From Melioribacteraceae bacterium (GTDB taxonomy: Bacteria; Bacteroidota; Ignavibacteria; Ignavibacteriales; Melioribacteraceae), in assembly GCA_016342755.1 (NCBI GenBank), contig JAEINS010000016.1, positions 41,155 to 105,154 of the forward strand: 64,000 nt of DNA, read 5' to 3'. Each line of letters starts with the position of its first letter. Positions within the stretch are counted from its first letter, which is position 1. Below, piece after piece: positions 56,835 to 64,000 of the stretch. The notes beneath the pieces were generated by a model that saw only the letters and a program-made list of their open reading frames with translations, made no database searches and was not told the DNA's origin. The translations under genes and the position numbers were made by a program.

Positions 56835-58907
56835 TTACTTTTTCATCTTTAATACCATAGCCGAAATTGGGTTTAGATCTACATAACCAATCTTTTCATC
56901 TAATACTTCTGTCCCAGCCTTTTTATCATCAACTAAAACTTCCCATGTTCCAGACGGTAACTCGAACTGAACACTTTTATTCTGATCAGCATTGAACAAC
57001 ACATAAAATCTATCGCTGTAATAATTCAGTGAATAAGCTAGAGCAAATGGATTATCTTTAATCTGGTTAAAACCAATATCAACATACTTTGCTTTTCTAA
57101 AAGCTTCATATTTATTCCTTAAAGCTATTAGTCCTTTATAATAATTTAACAATGCCTTATTGATTGTAGCATGATCATAATTAAGATAATTTACTTCGTT
57201 ATCTTTATTATAAGTATTATGATCAATCTTACCTTTGTTTGTATCATCAACTGTTACGTAATAAGGAATAACTTTGCTTCGTGCGTATTCTTGTCCGGAA
57301 TGCAGCATAGTAATACCTTGCGATGTCATTAAAAATGCAGCCGCAAGTTGATTTAAGCTTAATTGTCTTTTAGTAAGTTTAACATGTTTTTCAACGTCAA
57401 TTATTTCATGTTCATGATCAACATGTCCGGCACCAATACGAATAAAGTCACCAAGTGTATAACCATCATGAGATTCTAAGTAGTTTACAGAGTGTTCCTT
57501 TTTTAAGAAAAGTCCATGGCTATCTCTCTGCAAAGTTCCGTTCACATAACTTTTAATTCTGTTTAAATCATTATTACCGTACCATTTCCCGAATATCCAT
57601 CCATGTCCGTTATCTGGGTTTTCCCCTTTTATTCCGTTACGAATTTGATCATTCCAGCTTCCCCAATCAATCTTAGAAAATCCTTGCGGATCATATCCAC
57701 CGCCCCATGGTTCTGCTACAAAAACAACATCAGGATTAACTTTGCGGGCTTCTTCAATTATAACTTCAAGTGTTTCCCAGTCAATTAATTTTCCAAGATC
57801 AAATCTAAATCCGTCAACATGATATTCTTTCATCCAGTATAAAATACTTTCAACAATAAGCTTTCTCAGCATAGGACGCTCAGTCTTCAGATCATTACCG
57901 CAATAACTCTCTGATATAAAATGCCCATGTTCATCTAATCTAAAATAATACTCTTTATCAATCTGCTTAAGATTTCCCAGTTCGTATTCTGATAAATGAT
58001 TATAGACAACATCCATCACAACAGCAATGCCTTCATTATGAAATCCCTTCACCATATCTTTGAAATCAGTTACTTGTTTAGTATCTGTTCCCATCCAGGT
58101 ATTCCATTCAAGTTCTTTCCAGTTCTCACTATAATAAGCTGCCGGTGCAAAAAAGTTTGAAGTCATATAACCCCAATGATTTCTTTCATAAGGATTCCAT
58201 GTATTAAACTTTCCATCAACTGTATCTTTGTAAGGAATCTCCACAACACCGAACTCCATTGCTGGAAGCAGTTCTACAGTATTAACTCCTAAATTCTTAA
58301 TATAATCAAGCCCGCCGGTTTTTCCTTTTTCAACAAGCCCCTTATAAGTACCGGCTTCAGAAACACCCGAGGAAGAATGCCTAGTCATATCACGAACATG
58401 CATCTCATAAATTATTAAATCACGCCAATCTCTTTTAATCCAGGTATCATCTTCCCAATCATATTTATCATCACAGACAATTGATTTTCGTGGATTAAGA
58501 TATGAAGTATAAGATGCTACTGCCTTTGCGTATGGATCAACACATAATGGTTTGTAGTCTTCGTGTGTATCTTCATTTTCATGAAAAACTTTGTACCCAT
58601 AAAAAAGTCCAGGTATTTCCCCCTCTAACACCACTTCCCAAACGCCGTCTTCATCATTTTTCATTTCAAAACGACTGTAAATAGTATCATTCACTTCTTC
58701 ATACGTGAAAAGAAGTACTTCAACAGCTGAAGGAGCAAATAGTCTAAAAACAGTTTTACCATCTTTAATGAAAGATCCTAATTGCTTTGAGGAATAAACT
58801 GTATCAAGATCAACTTTACTATTTTCTATGATTTCACTCATGCTTTGATTACTACTAATTGTTAATAAGAATATTAAACTCACTAAGAGAAATTTTAAAC
58901 GTTTCAT
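56835..58907 (-). CDS. Secreted GH13 debranching enzyme (pullulanase/isoamylase type)
   Basis: The 690-residue protein has a signal peptide (MKRLKFLLVSLIFLLTISSNQS), a CBM48-like N-terminal domain (FRLFAPSAVEVLLFTYEE) and a GH13 barrel. Conserved regions are DVVYNHLS (I), GFRFDLGK with the nucleophile Asp (II), FVAEPWGGG with the acid Glu (III) and ESHDGYTLGDF (IV). It should cleave alpha-1,6 branches in pullulan, amylopectin or glycogen. Region IV HDGYTL looks more like isoamylase/GlgX, while overall length and secretion look like type I pullulanase. No other starch genes adjoin it. Confidence 0.9.
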   Translation of the reverse strand: MKRLKFLLVSLIFLLTISSNQSMSEIIENSKVDLDTVYSSKQLGSFIKDGKTVFRLFAPSAVEVLLFTYEEVNDTIYSRFEMKNDEDGVWEVVLEGEIPGLFYGYKVFHENEDTHEDYKPLCVDPYAKAVASYTSYLNPRKSIVCDDKYDWEDDTWIKRDWRDLIIYEMHVRDMTRHSSSGVSEAGTYKGLVEKGKTGGLDYIKNLGVNTVELLPAMEFGVVEIPYKDTVDGKFNTWNPYERNHWGYMTSNFFAPAAYYSENWKELEWNTWMGTDTKQVTDFKDMVKGFHNEGIAVVMDVVYNHLSEYELGNLKQIDKEYYFRLDEHGHFISESYCGNDLKTERPMLRKLIVESILYWMKEYHVDGFRFDLGKLIDWETLEVIIEEARKVNPDVVFVAEPWGGGYDPQGFSKIDWGSWNDQIRNGIKGENPDNGHGWIFGKWYGNNDLNRIKSYVNGTLQRDSHGLFLKKEHSVNYLESHDGYTLGDFIRIGAGHVDHEHEIIDVEKHVKLTKRQLSLNQLAAAFLMTSQGITMLHSGQEYARSKVIPYYVTVDDTNKGKIDHNTYNKDNEVNYLNYDHATINKALLNYYKGLIALRNKYEAFRKAKYVDIGFNQIKDNPFALAYSLNYYSDRFYVLFNADQNKSVQFELPSGTWEVLVDDKKAGTEVLDEKIGYVDLNPISAMVLKMKK

Positions 58908-59090
58908 AACTAAATCCCTTTTTTGTTGAAGGCTAAATTACTGTTTTTCCTTAAACAAACAAAGAGCATGATTTAAATTTATACTCAGATAATCGATTAT
59001 AAATATGAAATTTAAAGTAAATAACATCTTGAATTATAATGATGCTATTCTTAGCTTACATTTTTTGGAAGAATCATAGTCGGAGATACA

Positions 59091-60944
59091 ATGAAAAAGT
59101 TTTTATTAATTATAATTTTATTTTTAGTTTCAGCGAATTACACAGCAGCCCAAAACAAAGAATACCTTAAAGAAAACTACGTAAAAAAAGAATATCAGAT
59201 TGAGATGAGAGACGGCGTTAATCTTTTTACCTCTGCATATATACCCAAGAATGATTCTGTCAAATATCCAATTCTTCTTCAAAGAACACCATATAGCGTT
59301 TGGCCGTATGGTGAAGATAAATTCCCAGGAAATTTACTTTATGCAGAAGAAGGTTTTATTTATGTATTTCAGGATGTTCGCGGTAAATTTATGAGTGAAG
59401 GCGAATATGTAAATATGCGTCCATATATAACTAATAAGAAAAAAAATGATATTGATGAAACAACAGATTCATACGATACAATTGAATGGTTAATAAATAA
59501 CATTCCTAATAACAATGGGAATGTGGCTACTTGGGGAACTTCATATCCCGGATTTTATGCAGCTATGAGCTGTATTGATGCACATCCGGCATTAAAGGCG
59601 AGTTCACCTCAAGCTCCGATTGCAGATTGGTTCATAGGTGATGATATGCATCATAATGGTGCTTTATCAATTTCATTATCTTATACTTTCTTTTCTGTAT
59701 TTGGAATTGTGAGACCAGAACCAACTAATAGCTGGCCAAAAAGAAACAGAACTAATTTACAAGATGCATATAATTACTTTTTAGAAATGGGCCCAGTTAA
59801 AAACACAAATCAAATATTAAAAGGGGAAATCCCATTCTGGAATGAAACACTAAAACATGATAAGTATGATGATTTCTGGCAATCAAGAAATACTCTTCCT
59901 CATTTTAATAATGTTGATCATGCTGTAATGGTTGTTGGCGGCTGGTTTGATAATGAAGATCTTTACGGTGAGATTAATACTTATAAATCCATTGAAGATA
60001 AAAACGAGAACAATAAAGCCACTTTAGTAATGGGTCCTTGGGATCATGGCGGCTGGCATAGAAAAACTGGTGATACATTTGGTGATATGGATTTTGGATC
60101 TGCAACATCTAAGTTTTATCAGGAGAATATAGAGCTTCCATATTTTAATTTTTATTTAAAAGAAAAAGGTGAATTGAATCTACCCGAGGTTTATGCATTT
60201 GAAACTGGAAATAATAAATGGAATAAATTTGAACATTGGCCTCCATTAAATGCTACTCCTAAAAAGTTATACCTTAACAAAGACGAGAATCTATCTTTTG
60301 ATATTCCTTCATTTTCATCTGCATATTCTTATGATGAGTATATAAGTGATCCTAAAAATCCTGTTCCCTACTCAGCTAAATTTCATGATGCCCGCAGAAT
60401 GTATGATAGAACTTATTTAGTTGATGATCAGAGATTTGCTTCCACTAGACCTGATGTATTAGTTTATGAAACCAGCGCTCTAACTGAAGACATTACAATT
60501 GCGGGTGATATAATTGCTGATCTATATGTATCAACTAGCGGAACTGATTCTGACTGGATTGTAAAACTTATTGATGTTTATCCTGATGATGCACCCGATC
60601 CTGATCCAAATACTAATAAAGTTCAGATGGGTGGATATGAAATGTTAGTAAGAGCTGATATAATGAGAGGTAAATTTAGAGAAAGTTTTATTCTGCCAAA
60701 ACCATTTAAACCAAGAGAAGTGACACAAGTAAAATTTAAATTAAACGATGCACATCACACATTTAAGAAAGGACACAAAATGATGGTGCAGATTCAAAGC
60801 AGCTGGTTTCCAATGTTTGATTTGAATCCACAAAAATATGTTGATATAAATGAGTGTTCGAAAGAAGATTTCCAAAAAGCAACACAAAGAATATATCGTT
60901 CGAAAGATTATCCAAGTAGCATAGAAATTAAAATTTTGAAATAG
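59091..60944 (+). CDS. Exported S15/CocE-NonD family hydrolase
   Basis: A signal peptide (MKKFLLIIILFLVSANYTAA) is followed by an alpha/beta-hydrolase domain with YPILLQRTPYS, FQDVRGKFMSEGEY, the nucleophile elbow GTSYPG (Ser about 151), VVGGWFDNED with the probable acid and GPWDHGGWH with the histidine. The C-terminal 200 residues form the jelly-roll typical of X-Pro dipeptidyl-peptidase and alpha-amino acid ester hydrolases. Peptidase or acylase activity cannot be distinguished by eye. A GGAGAT Shine-Dalgarno supports the start. It is divergent from the debranching enzyme gene. Confidence 0.9.
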   Translation: MKKFLLIIILFLVSANYTAAQNKEYLKENYVKKEYQIEMRDGVNLFTSAYIPKNDSVKYPILLQRTPYSVWPYGEDKFPGNLLYAEEGFIYVFQDVRGKFMSEGEYVNMRPYITNKKKNDIDETTDSYDTIEWLINNIPNNNGNVATWGTSYPGFYAAMSCIDAHPALKASSPQAPIADWFIGDDMHHNGALSISLSYTFFSVFGIVRPEPTNSWPKRNRTNLQDAYNYFLEMGPVKNTNQILKGEIPFWNETLKHDKYDDFWQSRNTLPHFNNVDHAVMVVGGWFDNEDLYGEINTYKSIEDKNENNKATLVMGPWDHGGWHRKTGDTFGDMDFGSATSKFYQENIELPYFNFYLKEKGELNLPEVYAFETGNNKWNKFEHWPPLNATPKKLYLNKDENLSFDIPSFSSAYSYDEYISDPKNPVPYSAKFHDARRMYDRTYLVDDQRFASTRPDVLVYETSALTEDITIAGDIIADLYVSTSGTDSDWIVKLIDVYPDDAPDPDPNTNKVQMGGYEMLVRADIMRGKFRESFILPKPFKPREVTQVKFKLNDAHHTFKKGHKMMVQIQSSWFPMFDLNPQKYVDINECSKEDFQKATQRIYRSKDYPSSIEIKILK

Positions 60945-60981
60945 AATTTTGCTCTCGAAAAAAAAATCATCAACAAATTAA

Positions 60982-61055
60982 TGTCATTTCGAAGAAGGAA
61001 CGACTGAGAAATCTTTTCTAAAAAAAATGGATTTCTCACCTTATCCGAAATGACA
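60982..61055. repeat. Dispersed palindromic repeat, complete copy
   Basis: Perfect outer arms TGTCATTTCG (60982-60991) and CGAAATGACA (61046-61055) enclose perfect inner arms GAGAAATC (61006-61013) and GATTTCTC (61030-61037). It has the same architecture as 7988-8044 and lies just upstream of the glutathione peroxidase gene, where it could form a strong hairpin. Confidence 0.7.
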
Positions 61056-61090
61056 AAAAAACAAGCTAGCATTTTATGAAGGGGAAAAGC

Positions 61091-61615
61091 ATGAAGAAAT
61101 TTGTTTTGTTAGTATTACTTATGGGAACTTTAACTTTCTCACAAGATAAATCTATTTACGATTTTGAAGTTGAGACTATTGCTGGTGATTCATTAAAACT
61201 TGAGCAATACAAAGACAATGTAATCTTAATAGTAAATACAGCCAGCAAATGCGGATATACTTATCAATATGAAGATTTAGAAAAACTTTATAAAAAATAT
61301 AGTAAAGATGGATTAGTAATATTAGGATTTCCATGTAATCAATTTGGCAAACAAGAGCCGGGAACAGAAAAAGAGATTAAAGAATTTTGCAAGCTTAATT
61401 ATGGAGTTACATTTCCAATGTTTAGTAAAATTGATGTTAACGGTGAAAATGAAAATCCACTCTATTCTTTCTTAAAATCTAAAACCGATGGAAAAGAAAT
61501 TAAATGGAATTTTGAAAAATTCTTGATTAATAAATCTGGAAAAGTATTGGAAAGATTTAATTCAAAAGTAAAACCATTTGATTTGGAAGATAAGATTAAT
61601 GGATTGTTAAAATAG
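61091..61615 (+). CDS. Glutathione peroxidase family protein (cysteine type), exported
   Basis: A short hydrophobic signal (MKKFVLLVLLMGTLTFSQ) precedes a glutathione peroxidase fold of about 160 residues. The catalytic tetrad residues are visible: Cys in NTASKCGYT, Gln in FPCNQFGKQEPG, Trp-Asn in IKWNFEKFLI. Bacterial Cys-type members usually use thioredoxin and reduce peroxides or lipid hydroperoxides. The export signal suggests a periplasmic role. The start at 61091 is chosen because AGGGGAAA lies just before it; an upstream ATG at 61076 adds five residues. Confidence 0.93.
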   Translation: MKKFVLLVLLMGTLTFSQDKSIYDFEVETIAGDSLKLEQYKDNVILIVNTASKCGYTYQYEDLEKLYKKYSKDGLVILGFPCNQFGKQEPGTEKEIKEFCKLNYGVTFPMFSKIDVNGENENPLYSFLKSKTDGKEIKWNFEKFLINKSGKVLERFNSKVKPFDLEDKINGLLK

Positions 61616-61793
61616 TTATATTATAAGATGTTATGGTCAGACTTAGTAGTTTTGCTTGTCACTAACAGACAAAACATATCTAAGTCTGTAAAAATTAACT
61701 TACTCAAGTTGACACTTCCAACATCAGAATCATCCACATTGATTATGTTTTTTGCATTTTATTCAATAGAACCCAAATTATATTCAAAAAGAA

Positions 61794-61824
61794 TCAAATT
61801 ATACTCTCAGAGAGTATAATTTGA
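61794..61824. repeat. Perfect palindrome with 15 bp arms
   Basis: TCAAATTATACTCTC (61794-61808) and GAGAGTATAATTTGA (61810-61824) are exact complements around a single A at 61809. Such length without mismatch in a diverged spacer is unlikely by chance. It could be a protein-binding site or the trace of a small mobile repeat. Confidence 0.55.
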
Positions 61825-61985
61825 TACAAAAAGACTATAATTTGGTTCTCAGAGTATCAAAACAGATTCTATTAGAATTTCGCTAATTTCAAAAGGAATA
61901 TAGCTTTATTCTATTAGTCGGAAGTTATATTCTAATAGTATTTAAGTTGTTTCTATTTAAATATTTGGTGGGTTTATTATAATAA

Positions 61986-62011
61986 AACACAGATTGCAAG
62001 CAATCTGTGTT
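61986..62011. repeat. Hairpin with 12 bp arms
   Basis: AACACAGATTGC (61986-61997) and GCAATCTGTGTT (62000-62011) are exact complements around two bases. It could be a downstream terminator of the peroxidase gene or part of a repeat element; no T run follows. Confidence 0.5.
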
Positions 62012-62045
62012 ACGATTAAATACTTGTAAAGAGGCTATCCCCAAA

Positions 62046-62124
62046 GGTCGAAATCCGTCAGACTGAGTTCATCGAAGTTAGGATTTCGAGCTGAAATTCC
62101 ACCTTTCGATAAACTCAAGGTGAC
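62046..62124. repeat. Diverged copy of the dispersed palindromic repeat
   Basis: Inner arms CGAAATCC (62049-62056) and GGATTTCG (62081-62088) pair perfectly. The segment 62057-62077 matches the reverse complement of 62104-62124 at 16 of 21 positions (core TTGAGTTTATCGAAA). Similar GTCACCTTGAGTTTATCG elements are common between Bacteroidota genes. Confidence 0.6.
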
Positions 62125-62172
62125 AAAATTGTGCTTTTGGAACAGCTTCGCTACCTTTAGAGATACTTTATA

Positions 62173-62643
62173 TTACTCAGTACCATTTTTTTTAGTTTTA
62201 GCAAATCTTTGTTTTAGGTCATCATAGATTGGCTTGGCATTTGGAATATCCATTTTAGAAGCAAGTTTTACTGAATTATAATATGAAAGTGCGGCTACAT
62301 AAGCTTCACTGCCACAGACCATAACTGTATCATCTAAATTTGAGTCTATTTGTTGAATTGGATTCAAAACTGATTTTAAGTTTTCAACTGCTGTTACATC
62401 AACCTTCATTTCATCAACTTTCATATAAGGTGGTGCAAACTCTGGTGAACTTTCAGCATAGTTTAATGTTTTTTCAACAAATGGAATTGTTTTATCTCTC
62501 ATTTTTGGTAGCTCATGTCTTTCGGAAGGTGTTAAAGCAACCAAATATGGACTTAGTTTTTCTTTAATTGTTGCTACAGCTGTTTCTACTTCTGTTAATA
62601 TTTCCGGCGGGATAACAATAGATACATCATTTTGTTCAGGCAT
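62173..62643 (-). CDS. Uncharacterised 156-residue cytoplasmic protein
   Basis: With the ATG at 62643 the protein is 156 residues, has no signal peptide and is mostly alpha-helical by appearance (EVETAVATIKEKLSPYL, EAYVAALSYYNSVKLASKM). A very strong AAAGGAGG Shine-Dalgarno 6 bases before the ATG argues that it is expressed; the track frame from 62676 would bury that signal. I recognise no domain. It ends in a charged tail (RFAKTKKNGTE). No neighbour suggests a job. Confidence 0.75.
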   Translation of the reverse strand: MPEQNDVSIVIPPEILTEVETAVATIKEKLSPYLVALTPSERHELPKMRDKTIPFVEKTLNYAESSPEFAPPYMKVDEMKVDVTAVENLKSVLNPIQQIDSNLDDTVMVCGSEAYVAALSYYNSVKLASKMDIPNAKPIYDDLKQRFAKTKKNGTE

Positions 62644-62727
62644 AATGCCTCCTTTTGTATTGGTTTTTGTTTTCACTCTTTGTGCAGTTTGCCCGGGAAA
62701 GAGTGCTTGCCCAAAATTTTATATTAA

Positions 62728-62758
62728 GGACGCATCCGTCAACCGATGGATTGCGTCC
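62728..62758 (-). terminator. Hairpin after the right-edge T9SS protein gene
   Basis: GGACGCA (62728-62734) and TGCGTCC (62752-62758) pair, with further TCC/GGA pairing inside an imperfect loop. It lies just past the stop of the minus-strand gene; the T run is weak. Confidence 0.5.
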
Positions 62759-62773
62759 CATACAAACAATAAA

Positions 62774-63814
62774 CTATTTTAGTAGTAAGATTTTATTGGT
62801 TTTCATTTCTGATCCAGCTTCAATTGTATAGTAATAAACACCACTTGCTAGGTTACTAGCATCAAATACAGCAGTGTGAGTACCAGAAGAATAAACTTTA
62901 TTAGTTAACTCTTCTACTAATTGTCCAACTTGGTTATAAACCCTAATTCTAACATTATCCGATTCTGGAATGGAGAATCTGATATTGGTAACCGGATTAA
63001 ATGGATTTGGATAAGCATTAACTTCAAATTTGCTGCTATCATCATTTAAAGTTTCTTTAATACTTTCTTTTTGTTCAATCTTAATATCATCTGATGATAG
63101 TTGACTTAATGCAAATTTTTCTAATGGTGTATCTTTTCCTTTTGCAATCAATTCAATAAATATTTCATCAGCTGCTTTTTCATTATTCATGTAATATTTA
63201 AGTGCTAATCCTTTTTCATACAATGTTTCAAGCTCTAGTTCCAAACTAATATTTTTATCAGACAAAACTTCATCAAAAAGTACTATTGCTTCATCGGTCT
63301 TGCCTAATCTAAACTTAGAAGAACCAGCTTGTTTTTTAAGCACACTTATGAATGAAGAATTATTTTTATCATTTAACATCGATGTAATATAAGAAGCAAA
63401 TTCTTTTTCTTTATCTTTCATTCTATAACAATGAGAAAGTCTTGTCAAAGCCATTTTTTTGTCTTTTTTAAACTCCAAACTCTTAATAACATCTTTATAC
63501 GCGGAAATTACTTCATCTATTTTTAATTTTTCTTCACTGGTTCTCTCTTTATCTTTCCTTTTTGATTCGGCATCAAGAATTTTATTGAATTCCTTATTTA
63601 TTTCCTTTAAGCTATTTGAAAGCAAATCATTTTCTTCTATAATTAAATTATTTTTCTTTGCCATTGCTCTGGTACAGGTTCCATCTATAGTACCAAGACT
63701 TACATTACCGGAATAAGCTCCAGAATAACTAAAAGTTATACCCTCAGCATAAATTACTGTCCCGCTAGATGCTAGCAAATCTAATAATCCACCGCAAAAA
63801 TACATATTGCCCAT
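62774..63814 (-). CDS. T9SS cargo protein, 5' end missing or disrupted
   Basis: The C-terminus is a T9SS sorting domain (AYPNPFNPVTNIRFSIP, SGVYYYTIEAGSEMKTNKILLLK). Before it lie about 180 residues of charged, helical, TPR-like sequence and, at the N-terminus, a glycine- and serine-rich beta-helix-like stretch (GLLDLLASSGTVIYAEGITF). The first ATG (63814) gives no signal peptide. The frame stays open upstream to about 63949 (DHTSEAWHFYNTDTYYISNS) without any start codon and is then cut by a stop inside a tandem duplication, so a secreted protein has probably lost its 5' end here. Confidence 0.7.
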   Translation of the reverse strand: MGNMYFCGGLLDLLASSGTVIYAEGITFSYSGAYSGNVSLGTIDGTCTRAMAKKNNLIIEENDLLSNSLKEINKEFNKILDAESKRKDKERTSEEKLKIDEVISAYKDVIKSLEFKKDKKMALTRLSHCYRMKDKEKEFASYITSMLNDKNNSSFISVLKKQAGSSKFRLGKTDEAIVLFDEVLSDKNISLELELETLYEKGLALKYYMNNEKAADEIFIELIAKGKDTPLEKFALSQLSSDDIKIEQKESIKETLNDDSSKFEVNAYPNPFNPVTNIRFSIPESDNVRIRVYNQVGQLVEELTNKVYSSGTHTAVFDASNLASGVYYYTIEAGSEMKTNKILLLK

Positions 63815-64000
63815 ACCAATATTTGAACCCGTGCTTGTTTGGATTCCAAAATCATATCCAGTTATGTTACTATTACTGATGTAATATGTATCAGTATTAT
63901 AAAAATGCCATGCTTCACTTGTGTGATCAACGACAACTATTATTTCCGGTCAACGACAATTATTTTTCCCGATTTAATTTTGTTGCATAATTAGGATTTA

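Larger units (their letters stand above)
61616..62172. other. Gene-free, palindrome-rich spacer
   Basis: No supported gene lies in these 557 bp; a short plus-strand open frame at 61628-61819 has no start signal or recognisable content. The region holds a perfect 15 bp-arm palindrome (61794-61824), AT-rich repeats of the ATTCTATTAG/CTAATAGAAT kind (61870-61945), a GC-richer hairpin (61986-62011) and a diverged member of the dispersed repeat family (62046-62124). Confidence 0.6.

Noticed and set aside
61628..61819. 63-residue plus-strand frame after the peroxidase gene
   Set aside because: It has no ribosome binding site or motif and ends inside a palindromic repeat.
1..64000. CRISPR arrays, tRNA/rRNA genes, prophage or insertion sequences
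   Set aside because: No regular spaced repeats, transposase or integrase genes, or recognisable tRNA/rRNA sequences were seen.

Overview
The window is AT-rich chromosomal DNA from a member of the Bacteroidota/Chlorobiota group, most likely Ignavibacteria or a close relative. The main pointers are secreted proteins ending in a type IX secretion (T9SS/Por) sorting domain with the NYPNPFNP signature, a PorV/PorQ-family outer-membrane protein, a CarboxypepD_reg-type TonB-dependent receptor, frequent lack of a strong Shine-Dalgarno sequence, and dispersed palindromic repeats built on TGTCATTC/GAATGACA. I recognise no rRNA, tRNA, CRISPR array, prophage or insertion sequence. About 45 genes are supported.

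Layout. 1-5.3 kb: two secreted proteins (one cut by the left edge), a MATE exporter and lysA, all on the minus strand. 5.5-9.4 kb: leuS and serS on the plus strand, followed by a lipoprotein polysaccharide deacetylase. 10.5-14.1 kb: two ABC half-exporters that look like one heterodimer with complementary degenerate ATP-site residues. 14.1-20.2 kb: an MBL-fold hydrolase, two divergent thioredoxin-fold proteins, a frameshifted small membrane-protein gene, a DUF2911 protein, a pentapeptide-repeat protein and a YheT-type hydrolase. 20.2-27.2 kb: a minus-strand peptide and hydroxyproline utilisation cluster (S37 peptidase, M24 Xaa-Pro peptidase, POT peptide transporter, pyrroline-2-carboxylate reductase-like protein, trans-3-hydroxy-L-proline dehydratase, S9 peptidase), followed by a TPR protein.

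28.4-40.0 kb is a signalling region. It contains the redox repressor Rex, a PAS-containing putative sensory [FeFe]-hydrogenase overlapping a PP2C/SpoIIE phosphatase, a NarL-type response regulator with a large propeller histidine kinase, a membrane SpoIIE phosphatase, a Sel1-repeat protein and an RsbW-like kinase. The hydrogenase-phosphatase pair is the most unusual system here: it could read H2 or redox state and pass it on by protein dephosphorylation. 40.1-47.7 kb is an outer-membrane/secretion operon (TonB receptor, large secreted protein, PorV-like protein, IPT lipoprotein). 48.2-64 kb holds further T9SS cargo, pckA, a multi-PAS hybrid kinase, a secreted GH13 debranching enzyme, an S15/CocE hydrolase, a glutathione peroxidase, an unknown small protein and a T9SS cargo gene that looks broken at its 5' end near the right edge.

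Together the genes suggest a heterotrophic, protein- and polysaccharide-degrading bacterium with elaborate redox sensing. Family assignments were made by eye from motifs; no database search was run.
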